From NCBI GenBank assembly GCA_023417785.1, contig JAEZEH010000062.1:114276-178275 (forward strand): a stretch of 64,000 nt of DNA. The letters run 5' to 3'. The notes under the pieces were generated by a model, which worked only from the letters and a program-made list of their open reading frames with translations, had not been told where the DNA came from and ran no database searches. The position numbers and the translations under genes are program-made. Of this stretch, positions 16,252-23,903 are shown piece by piece. How positions within the stretch are numbered: the stretch's first letter is position 1; every line of letters starts with the position of its first letter. The stretch comes from Bacteroidota bacterium. Lineage in GTDB: Bacteria > Bacteroidota > Bacteroidia > Cytophagales > Cyclobacteriaceae.

Positions 16252-17829
16252 ATGAAGCGTTTCGCACAGCTATTCACTGAACTCGATCAAACCACGAAAA
16301 CGCTCACCAAGATCAAGGCGTTGGTGAGCTACTTTCAGGTGGTGCCTGACGAAGACAAGCTGTGGGCAATCGCGCTGTTGTCGCACCGGCGACCGAAACG
16401 CACCGTAAACACAACGTTGCTTAGTCTCTGGGCCACCGAACGAAGTGGACTACCGGTATGGCTATTCGACGAATCGCGTCACGTGGTGGGCGACCTGGCC
16501 GAAACGATTACGTTGATGCTGCCACCGCCACGGGAAACGTCGGACCATTCGCTGCGTTACTGGATCACCTTTATTCGTGGTCTTGAACCTGTAGCTGCTG
16601 AGGAAAAAAAAGAACGCATTCTGTGGGCATGGAACCGTCTCGATGAAATGGAACGTTTTGTCTTTAATAAATTGATCACCGGTGGTTTTCGTATCGGTGT
16701 TTCGCAGAGCCTGATGGTGAAGGCACTGGCCCAATACTCCGGTATAGCTCAGAGTAGTGTCGCCCATAAATTAATGGGCAACTGGTCGCCGGAAGACGAT
16801 GATTTCAACACGCTCCTGCATTCGGAAGAACAGACTGACATTTCAAAGCCCTATCCTTTTTATCTCGCATATGCACTGGAGGATGAAGTAACGTCACTGG
16901 GGGAACCCGCTGAATGGTATGCGGAACGCAAATGGGATGGCATCCGTGGACAGATCATCGTTCGTGATGGTGAACTGTTTGTATGGTCGCGAGGTGAAGA
17001 ACTGGTAACAGACAAATATCCGGAGTACGAAGTCATGAAGAGTCTGCTCCCTGACGGGACCGTCATCGATGGTGAAATCATGCCGTTCAGGGAGGGTCAG
17101 CCGTTAAGCTTTAATCATCTCCAGACCCGTATAGGAAGAAAAACGCTTTCGCGGAAACTGCTTCACGATGTACCGGTGGCCTTCATTGCTTACGACGTAC
17201 TCGAATGGAATGGCGAGGATATTCGTCAGCAGCCCATGACTGAACGAAGACAAATTCTTGAGCAGATCTGCAGCAATAAGGGTTCGGTGTTAATTCTTTC
17301 TCAACTGGTTCCCTTTTCCACATGGGAGGAACTCGCCTATGAACGAACGCGTTCGCGGGAGCTGTTGAGTGAAGGTATCATGCTGAAGCGGAAGGACTCT
17401 CCTTATCGTGATGGCCGGCGTCGCGGCGACTGGTGGAAATGGAAAATCGATCCGCATACCGTGGATGCGGTTATGATTTACGCCCAGCGCGGTAGTGGCC
17501 GACGCGCGAATCTGTACACGGACTACACCTTTGCTATCTGGGACAACGGGCACCTCGTACCGTTTACGAAAGCTTACAGCGGATTAACGGATGAAGAGTT
17601 CCGTGAAGTGGATCGTTGGATCAAACAGAATACGCTGGAGCGATTCGGACCAGTGCGAAGCGTGAAGCCCCTTCTGGTATTCGAAATCGCTTTCGAGGGT
17701 ATAGCACGGTCTACACGCCACAAGTCGGGCATCGCCTTGCGGTTCCCCCGAATCAAACGATGGCGCAAAGACAAGAAGGTGGACGAAGCGGATAGGCTGG
17801 AGAATCTCGTCAAACTTATTGATTTCTGA
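16252..17829 (+). CDS. ATP-dependent DNA ligase, exonuclease-associated type
   Basis: A 525-residue ATP-dependent DNA ligase with an N-terminal helical DNA-binding domain (to about residue 200), an adenylation domain and an OB-fold. The adenylated Lys227 is in AERKWDGIRGQ; other motifs are GTVIDGEIM, AYDVLEWNG, EGIMLKRKDSPY and WWKWKIDP. The C terminus FEIAFEGIARSTRHKSGIALRFPRI is characteristic of this ligase group. It follows the exonuclease gene and likely acts with it in DNA end repair. It differs in length and domain layout from the ligase at 1685, so the organism has two ATP ligases here. Confidence 0.93.
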   Translation: MKRFAQLFTELDQTTKTLTKIKALVSYFQVVPDEDKLWAIALLSHRRPKRTVNTTLLSLWATERSGLPVWLFDESRHVVGDLAETITLMLPPPRETSDHSLRYWITFIRGLEPVAAEEKKERILWAWNRLDEMERFVFNKLITGGFRIGVSQSLMVKALAQYSGIAQSSVAHKLMGNWSPEDDDFNTLLHSEEQTDISKPYPFYLAYALEDEVTSLGEPAEWYAERKWDGIRGQIIVRDGELFVWSRGEELVTDKYPEYEVMKSLLPDGTVIDGEIMPFREGQPLSFNHLQTRIGRKTLSRKLLHDVPVAFIAYDVLEWNGEDIRQQPMTERRQILEQICSNKGSVLILSQLVPFSTWEELAYERTRSRELLSEGIMLKRKDSPYRDGRRRGDWWKWKIDPHTVDAVMIYAQRGSGRRANLYTDYTFAIWDNGHLVPFTKAYSGLTDEEFREVDRWIKQNTLERFGPVRSVKPLLVFEIAFEGIARSTRHKSGIALRFPRIKRWRKDKKVDEADRLENLVKLIDF

Positions 17830-17879
17830 TTTCTGGTTTCAGATTGGGGCAGCGCGTCTCAGAAGTCGGTTCGCCTACT

Positions 17880-17980
17880 GAGCTAAAGCTCTCATGTGGC
17901 CGTGGATGAATGTGATTCGCCAGGCTCAGGACTAAAGTCCTTTCAACGTCTTTTCATTTCCCGCCGGCTAAAGCCGCCGG
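17880..17980. repeat. Cluster of three CTAAAG-core palindromes
   Basis: Three short palindromes share the core CTAAAG: GAGCTAAAGCTC (17880-17891), GGACTAAAGTCC (17929-17940) and CGGCTAAAGCCG (17965-17976, extended by CCGG on the right). The arms differ but each copy keeps its own pairing, as in REP-like elements under structural selection. They lie in the 254-base gap between the ligase and the S9 peptidase. Confidence 0.65.
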
Positions 17981-18031
17981 TTACTAATATCCGCTGTCCC
18001 GTGGGCAGCCCCGACACCGGAACGCCCTTAC

Positions 18032-18072
18032 AAACTACTTACTCTGTACTCTGTACCATATACTCTGTACTA
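18032..18072. repeat. Short TACTCTG direct repeats
   Basis: TACTCTGTAC-type units repeat three times with slight changes (around 18039, 18047 and 18060). Probably low-complexity drift. Confidence 0.45.
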
Positions 18073-18083
18073 TTTTCTCTGCA

Positions 18084-20498
18084 CTACCTCTCCGCCTTCA
18101 AATTCACATTCTTCACATACGTCTCGAGCCAGCGGTCCATTTCCCAAAGCATGTGCAGAACAGATTCCCTGGCCCGGTAGCCGTGGCTTTCGTAGGGCAG
18201 CACCACATAGCGTGCAGTCCCGCCGTGGCCTTTGATGGCATTGTAAAAACGCTCCGTCTGGATCGGGAATGTGCCCGAATTGTTATCAGCCTCTCCATGA
18301 ATGAACAGGATTGGTTCGTTGACCTTATGGGCAAACGAGAACGGCGACATTTGATAGTACGTTTCAGGTGCTTCCCAGTAGGTACGTTCCTCAGCCTGGA
18401 ATCCAAAAGGAGTCAACGTTCTGTTATAGGCTCCGCTTCGCGCGATACCAGCCCTGAACAAATCTGAGTGCGCTAACAAATTGGCTGTCATAAAGGCACC
18501 GTATGAATGTCCGCCGGCAGCCACACGCGCGGGATCTACCACGCCGAGGGAAGCACCATAATCGATCGCTGCTTTGGCACTGGCTACGAGCTGTTCGATG
18601 TACGTATCATTGGGTTCGGCATCGCCTTCACCAACTACCGGGATAGACGCATTGTTGAGGATCGCATAGCCACGCACCGCCCAGAAGATGGGTGAGTGTG
18701 AACTGATTCTTGTAAACGTGTATGGCGAACCCTTCACCTGGCCGGCGTTTCCCTTCGACTTGAATTCTTCCGGATAAGCCCAGAAAAATGTAGGCAATGG
18801 ACCGTCTTCTTTTTTGTATCCTGGCGGAAGGTAAAGGTCTGCGGTAAGATCCACCCCATCGTCGCGTTTGTACTTCAGCATCTCCTTTTTGACATCCTTG
18901 ATGTGTGGATACGGATGCGAAAATTCCGTTAGCTGCGTTATCGCCTTGCTTCCAATCCTACGCAGATAAAAATTAGGGTTGTGATCCTGCGATTCACGCG
19001 ATGTTACAAAGACGCCCTTTTTGGCGTCGAGCAGTGAAACGACGTACTCATAGTACGGCGCTTCGCATTGCCACATCCTGGTCTTTTTGCCAGTTGCGAG
19101 ATCCATTTTGTCGAGGAATGGCATGTCACCCTTCGGAGAAGAACCGTCGCCGCGGAAGAAAACTTTGTTGTCGCGGGTGACGAGCATAACGTACCGACCA
19201 AATTGATTCATTTCGGTTAGTACACTACCCGGATCGTTGTATGCATCTTCTGTCGAGCGTTCGATGACCGTTTTTTTGGCTTTCGTTAAAGGATTGATTT
19301 GATATACCCTTTCTTTCCTGTCACTCCACCAGAACTCGTAAAACCAGGCGAGATCATTTTTCGCCCACAATACGCCGCGGTATCTCAGCGGCAACTCAGC
19401 TAATGGATCGGGTTGACCAGTGAATGGCGCTGCGAGTTCGAAGACTTTATCACGAATGTCTGCCTGGGCTTTTGGATCGCCGCCATCCTGTGCCTCAACC
19501 CAATAAAGCGTCGAAGGCTTGTCGGCTCTCCAGCTATGGCCACGGGGACCGGTCTGAACTGCGTTGAAACCATTTGGAATGTTATCGATCAGGGGAAGAT
19601 CCACGATGTTTTTCACAACGTTCCCGTCCTGACGGATCACATCTACCTTCTGGGGAAACCGGTAATATGGAACAAGATATGAATAGGGCCGGCGAATCGC
19701 TTTTCGGAGAATCATCGTTCCATCAGGTGACGGACTGAAATCAACATGAAGTGCATTCTTGCTTACGACGGTTTCTTCACCCGACAAGTTCTTCAACACG
19801 AGGTCGGAAGAGCAATAGAAGTCAAATAACGTTTCGTCATAAGGGTTCTTCAACAAATCCTGGTATGTACGACTTGGCGCTTTCCTGCCCAGATTTTCTT
19901 CGATTACAGGGCCAGCCGGAACGCGGTTTTGCCTCGGCACGTCTCCCCTTTCGGCCGGAACCGCCGCAAACAGAATGTGCTCTGAGTCCGGCATCCAGTT
20001 ATAGGATCCGCGAAACGTGTCGTTCACTTTCCGGTTGGTGATTCGCTTTGCCGTGAACGTGTTCATATCCACTACCCACAGTTGAATCTCATCCGGATTG
20101 TTCTGCAGAAAGGCAACCTTCCGGCTATCCGGCGAGAAGTATATGTTGCTGACAAGAAGTTCTGATGGAAGTCCTGAAACGGTAAACTCTTTTTTGTCGG
20201 CGATGCGCTGAACCCGCAACCCAATGTAATACGACGCGCGGCTCGGACCAAAGTTATCCGGGTTGATGCGGAGGCCGGCGATCCGAAGTTCGGGCCGCGA
20301 CAATTCCTCTATCGATGGGAAGTCGGACCGCTCCAGAAGCAACATCCATGTTTTATCGTGACTAATGGAGATCGCCGGCGTTAGCGGTGCCTCCGCGATA
20401 CGTGCAATATCATCCGGTGGGCGCTGATACGTCAGGTTTTCCTGTGCCAGCAAGGTGATTCCAAGAGAAGAGAAGAGGACGATAAGTATCCGTTTCAT
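18084..20498 (-). CDS. S9 peptidase, glutamyl endopeptidase (cGEP)-like
   Basis: An 804-residue exported serine peptidase of the prolyl oligopeptidase clan, closest in layout to glutamyl endopeptidases. It has a signal peptide (MKRILIVLFSSLGITLLAQ), a beta-propeller from about residue 40 to 500 (YFSPDSRKVAFL, YNWMPDSEHILFA) and a C-terminal alpha/beta hydrolase. The catalytic triad is Ser665 in GGHSYGAFM, Asp738 in HGEADNNSG and His772 in YESHGY. It should degrade peptides in the periplasm. It is monocistronic; no terminator is clear downstream. Confidence 0.92.
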   Translation of the reverse strand: MKRILIVLFSSLGITLLAQENLTYQRPPDDIARIAEAPLTPAISISHDKTWMLLLERSDFPSIEELSRPELRIAGLRINPDNFGPSRASYYIGLRVQRIADKKEFTVSGLPSELLVSNIYFSPDSRKVAFLQNNPDEIQLWVVDMNTFTAKRITNRKVNDTFRGSYNWMPDSEHILFAAVPAERGDVPRQNRVPAGPVIEENLGRKAPSRTYQDLLKNPYDETLFDFYCSSDLVLKNLSGEETVVSKNALHVDFSPSPDGTMILRKAIRRPYSYLVPYYRFPQKVDVIRQDGNVVKNIVDLPLIDNIPNGFNAVQTGPRGHSWRADKPSTLYWVEAQDGGDPKAQADIRDKVFELAAPFTGQPDPLAELPLRYRGVLWAKNDLAWFYEFWWSDRKERVYQINPLTKAKKTVIERSTEDAYNDPGSVLTEMNQFGRYVMLVTRDNKVFFRGDGSSPKGDMPFLDKMDLATGKKTRMWQCEAPYYEYVVSLLDAKKGVFVTSRESQDHNPNFYLRRIGSKAITQLTEFSHPYPHIKDVKKEMLKYKRDDGVDLTADLYLPPGYKKEDGPLPTFFWAYPEEFKSKGNAGQVKGSPYTFTRISSHSPIFWAVRGYAILNNASIPVVGEGDAEPNDTYIEQLVASAKAAIDYGASLGVVDPARVAAGGHSYGAFMTANLLAHSDLFRAGIARSGAYNRTLTPFGFQAEERTYWEAPETYYQMSPFSFAHKVNEPILFIHGEADNNSGTFPIQTERFYNAIKGHGGTARYVVLPYESHGYRARESVLHMLWEMDRWLETYVKNVNLKAER

Positions 20499-20598
20499 GT
20501 TAGTCGTCAGGTTAATGAGATTTCAATATGAATCCAAAAAATCAATAATTCAAAAAGATGTTTGTGAGTGGCGCATTCCCTTTTACTAAGGTATTTCC

Positions 20599-20606
20599 TA
20601 CCTTTA
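20599..20606 (+). promoter_or_regulatory. Near-consensus -7 element TACCTTTA, leaderless position
   Basis: Seven of eight bases match TAnnTTTG. The ATG at 20611 follows after only four bases, so transcription may start at the start codon. Confidence 0.4.
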
Positions 20607-20610
20607 ATCT

Positions 20611-21024
20611 ATGCGTATGCTGGCGTTCACCGGATTGATGATGGCTGCTTCCTTTGTTTATGGACAGGCACAAGTAGATGAAATCCGCATGAGCATTTAT
20701 TTCGACGGCGGGAGTTATTACATTGATGAAGAGCAAGCCGTGAAATTATATGAGTGGCTCGACTCCATCCCGAATCTGCTTGAAAAGTATTCCATACAGT
20801 TAATCAGTCACACTGACCCGATTGGCGGAAAGTCATATAATGAATGGTTGTCGGAGATGCGCAGTGAAGCCGTACAGCAGCTCCTTATGCAGAAACCCAT
20901 CCCGGAGCACAAGATCACTAAAAGGGACTGGGGCCTTGAGAATCCGGTGTATTCAAATACGAGCTATTCTGGGATGCGGATGAACCGCCGCGTCGATGTG
21001 ATATTGTATCCCATCATTCTTTAG
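20611..21024 (+). CDS. Exported OmpA-like domain protein
   Basis: A 137-residue exported protein with signal peptide MRMLAFTGLMMAASFVYGQ and an OmpA C-terminal-type domain: FDGGSYYIDEEQAVKLYEWL, then LISHTDPIGGKSYNEWLSEMRS and MNRRVDVILYP. The HTDPIG...NEWLS...NRRV pattern is the peptidoglycan-binding core, so it may attach to the cell wall. It is short, with no barrel or lipobox. A second in-frame ATG lies at 20617. Confidence 0.82.
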   Translation: MRMLAFTGLMMAASFVYGQAQVDEIRMSIYFDGGSYYIDEEQAVKLYEWLDSIPNLLEKYSIQLISHTDPIGGKSYNEWLSEMRSEAVQQLLMQKPIPEHKITKRDWGLENPVYSNTSYSGMRMNRRVDVILYPIIL

Positions 21025-21154
21025 ACCGCTCGATTCCGGACACCAGTATTCACAATCGGACGTCTAAATTCCTGTCAAAATCGCTTTTTGTGATGCCAAT
21101 ACGCTTTCCCGGCCTTGGCACTATTGTTGGAAAAACCCGATCAACTCAGTAACT

Positions 21155-21841
21155 ATGATAAAACTACGCGACATCGATAAGTATGTTGATTCCCGTTTTC
21201 AACGCACCTTTATTTTGAAAGGCGTCAATCTTGACGTACAACAGGGCGAATTTCTTACCATTATGGGCCCCAGTGGGGCCGGAAAATCCACGCTGATGAA
21301 CATCGTCGGAATGCTGGATGAGCCATCTGCGGGCGAATACTATTTCTTTGACGAACCGGTTCACCGCATGAAGGAAAAGCAGAAGTCCGAAATGCATAAG
21401 AATTACATCGGCTTTATTTTCCAGGCTTACCATCTTATCGACGAGCTGACGGTCTACGAGAACATCGAGACACCGCTTCTGTACAAAGGTGTGAGCGGGA
21501 GCCAACGCAAAAGTATGGTTGCCGAAATGTTAGATCGGTTTAGCATGGTGGCCAAGAAAGACCTTTTTCCGGAACAGCTGAGCGGGGGTCAGCAACAGCT
21601 TGTTGGCATCGCGCGCGCGATAGTAGGTCAGCCGAAATTACTTCTGGCCGATGAACCGACCGGTAACCTGCACTCGGACCAGGGGCGGCAGATTATGGAA
21701 ATATTTCAGAAGCTTAATTCGGAGGGGATCACGATTATCCAGGTGACCCATTCAGAAGAAAACGCGCGTTACGGCAAGCGCATTGTTCGCGTCGCCGACG
21801 GCGCAGTGGTCGAAGATACATTGGTTACAGCAACCGTTTAA
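21155..21841 (+). CDS. ABC transporter ATP-binding protein (MacB/LolD type)
   Basis: A 228-residue ATPase subunit. Walker A is GPSGAGKST (Lys44), the signature motif is LSGGQQQLVGIARA, Walker B is LLLADEPTGNL and the H-loop is VTHSEEN. Its similarity is to MacB/LolD-type exporters, which act with a FtsX-like permease and a membrane-fusion protein. Neither partner is here: the next gene, 12 bases on, is tolC-like. It probably energises an exporter whose other subunits are encoded elsewhere, or is left from a larger operon. Confidence 0.9.
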   Translation: MIKLRDIDKYVDSRFQRTFILKGVNLDVQQGEFLTIMGPSGAGKSTLMNIVGMLDEPSAGEYYFFDEPVHRMKEKQKSEMHKNYIGFIFQAYHLIDELTVYENIETPLLYKGVSGSQRKSMVAEMLDRFSMVAKKDLFPEQLSGGQQQLVGIARAIVGQPKLLLADEPTGNLHSDQGRQIMEIFQKLNSEGITIIQVTHSEENARYGKRIVRVADGAVVEDTLVTATV

Positions 21842-21853
21842 GAGAAAATCAGG

Positions 21854-23218
21854 ATGAAAAAAAGCATAGTCGTTGTGCTGGGTCTGATGATGACCGGCTC
21901 AACCATGGTCGTTTGTGCTCAGGAAGAACGGGCCTCAGAGGAACTTACATACGCGCAGGCGGTAAGGGTCGCCCTCAAGAATAACGTGACGTTGAACCAG
22001 GAGAAGAATAACCTATTTTCGTCACAGGTTCAAAAAAACCAATCAATAGCGGCATTTTTGCCGGCAGTACAGATCAGAGGATCGGCTGTTCATACAGATG
22101 GCCAGCAGCCGAATCCAGACGGAGGTGAATTGCTTGACCTAAGTGTCGACAATGTGAATGCGTCTGTCGAGGCTGGCCTCACACTGTTCAATGGATTCAA
22201 TCGCATCAACACGTACAGACAGGGCACGAACTTGTTTAGGGCGCAAATGGCAAATGTGAGACGTACGGAGCAGGATGTTGTTTCGAATGTTTCAACGCAG
22301 TACATGCAGGTAATGCTGGATCAGGAGTTGCTGCGAATTGCCGAAGAGACCTACAACGCTCAAAAAGCTTTACTCGATCGCCTTAAGGAACAGGTGCGAC
22401 TCGGAGCACGGGCAGAATCGGACCTATACACACAGGAAGCTCAGGTAAGCAATCTTGAAGTCACAGCATTGCAGGCGAAGATCGCGCTTGAAAATGATAA
22501 GGCCCTTCTCGCCCAAACGCTTCAACTCGACCCGGCAATTCAGTTTGCTGTGCAGCTACCAGATCGCCCGGTTGCCCTTGATCTCACCGAAATCAGCTTG
22601 GACAGTTTGTACCAAGTGGCGCTAAAGAATCGCGAAGACCTCCGCCGGGCCGAGTTCCAGGCGGAAGCAAACATGCACGCTTACCGGGCCTCTATAAGCG
22701 GATACCTGCCGTCCCTGACGCTTTTCGCATCCTACGGATCGCAGTACATCTCCACATTAAAGGAGGTGCCCGGTTACGGAAGCTTTGGTAACCAGCTCGC
22801 GAATGTGTTTCCCAGTACATCTTACGGTGTTAACGTAACAATTCCGCTGTTTGATCGATTAGTAACTAGAAGCACCCGGGTATCAAATAAAGTAACCTAC
22901 GAAAACGCGGTGCTCCTGAAGGAAAACTTGGAAAAAAGTATCAAAATCGATGTCAGACGTACTTACAATAACTACCTCACCGCTATTCAATCCTACCGGG
23001 CGAGCCAAGTTCAGTTTCGCGCCGGAGAGCTCGCATTAAAAACCCAGGAGGAAAGTCTGATTTTGGGTGTGGTAAGCCCTGTCGACCTTGCTCTGGCAAC
23101 CCAAACGTATGTGCAGGGCGCGGCGTCCAAGGCTCAGGCTGAAATAACTCTGATGTTCCAGAGGATATTGTTGGAGTATGCATTGGGGACCTTGAATGTC
23201 GGCGGGATGAAAGATTAG
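21854..23218 (+). CDS. TolC-family outer membrane efflux protein
   Basis: A 454-residue outer membrane channel protein with signal peptide MKKSIVVVLGLMMTGSTMVVCAQ. The TolC pattern is seen twice, as expected: N-terminal LTYAQAVRVALKNN and QIRGSAVHTDG, central YNAQKALLDRLKEQVRLGARAESDLYTQEAQVSN, then LPSLTLFASYG and the C-terminal helix LGVVSPVDLALATQTYVQG...LMFQRILLEYALGTL. It forms the exit duct for the ABC ATPase encoded just upstream. A degenerate copy of its last ~50 codons follows directly (23222-23381). Confidence 0.93.
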   Translation: MKKSIVVVLGLMMTGSTMVVCAQEERASEELTYAQAVRVALKNNVTLNQEKNNLFSSQVQKNQSIAAFLPAVQIRGSAVHTDGQQPNPDGGELLDLSVDNVNASVEAGLTLFNGFNRINTYRQGTNLFRAQMANVRRTEQDVVSNVSTQYMQVMLDQELLRIAEETYNAQKALLDRLKEQVRLGARAESDLYTQEAQVSNLEVTALQAKIALENDKALLAQTLQLDPAIQFAVQLPDRPVALDLTEISLDSLYQVALKNREDLRRAEFQAEANMHAYRASISGYLPSLTLFASYGSQYISTLKEVPGYGSFGNQLANVFPSTSYGVNVTIPLFDRLVTRSTRVSNKVTYENAVLLKENLEKSIKIDVRRTYNNYLTAIQSYRASQVQFRAGELALKTQEESLILGVVSPVDLALATQTYVQGAASKAQAEITLMFQRILLEYALGTLNVGGMKD

Positions 23219-23221
23219 AGG

Positions 23222-23381
23222 CAACATCCAATTGGGGGATCAAACGTCGCTGAAATGAATACCACAAATCAGGCATATACAGGTACAGGGAGATTATCAA
23301 AGTGCATTATTCACGTTGATGTTCCAGCGGCTGCTGATTGACTATGCTATTGGTACGCTTAGATTCGAAGATATTCCATAA
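23222..23381 (+). pseudogene. Decayed 3' end of a second tolC-like gene
   Basis: Downstream of the intact tolC stop, the sequence still reads as the end of another TolC protein: GSNVAEMNTTNQAY in one frame, then, after a one-base shift near 23280, QVQGDYQSALFTLMFQRLL and IDYAIGTLRFEDIP followed by TAA at 23379. It aligns with the intact protein's LMFQRILLEYALGTL but differs in many codons, so it is a paralogue rather than a recent copy. Only about 50 codons remain. The strong terminator at 23402 lies where it would have ended the lost gene. Confidence 0.75.
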
Positions 23382-23401
23382 ATTTCATCAGCATTGCTTT
23401 A

Positions 23402-23434
23402 GAAAACACCCGGCCATCCGCCGGGTGTTTTCTT
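23402..23434 (+). terminator. Strong terminator after tolC relic
   Basis: 12-bp perfect stem GAAAACACCCGG (23402-23413) with CCGGGTGTTTTC (23421-23432), 7-base loop. Confidence 0.88.
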
Positions 23435-23903
23435 AGTTGGCCGCTTCAAAACATCAGGCGTCTATATATTTTTTTTATTCCTGGGAATAGTGTCGCGCAT
23501 TCTTACACCAAGATCGAAACCGCCGGCAGGAAACTCACTTCACAGTAAAAATAAGGGGAAAAGGACCAGCAAAAACAGTCTAAACTCTTATCGGTTCATT
23601 TGACACTTCGCCGGCACTCATGTCAACTCAACGTGCTAGCGGGTAGCATTGGCGTTGCATCAACTTTATTTGCGCCCGGTAGCGAGTGGTTTTCATTCCT
23701 CGAACGTCCCAAGTATCCTACACACGCCAGAAGCACGAGATGGATACACGCCACGCTGCCACTTCTTGAAGGATTTTTGTCAAAAAAAAAAGGAATATTA
23801 AAATGACCCAGTGAAAGAAGCCCTCGCCCCCCTTTGTCTATGCTTTAACCTGACCTGTTCTTTTTCTAGCCGAAAACGTATACGACTTCCTAACTCTGTA
23901 GAA
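23435..23903. other. Intergenic region, no gene supported
   Basis: About 470 bases. A 68-codon frame (23600-23806) has no recognisable features and odd composition. No RNA or repeat was seen. It presumably carries the promoter of the esterase gene. Confidence 0.5.

Noticed and set aside
23600..23806. 68-codon frame upstream of the esterase
   Set aside because: No start signal, no family resemblance and composition typical of chance frames.
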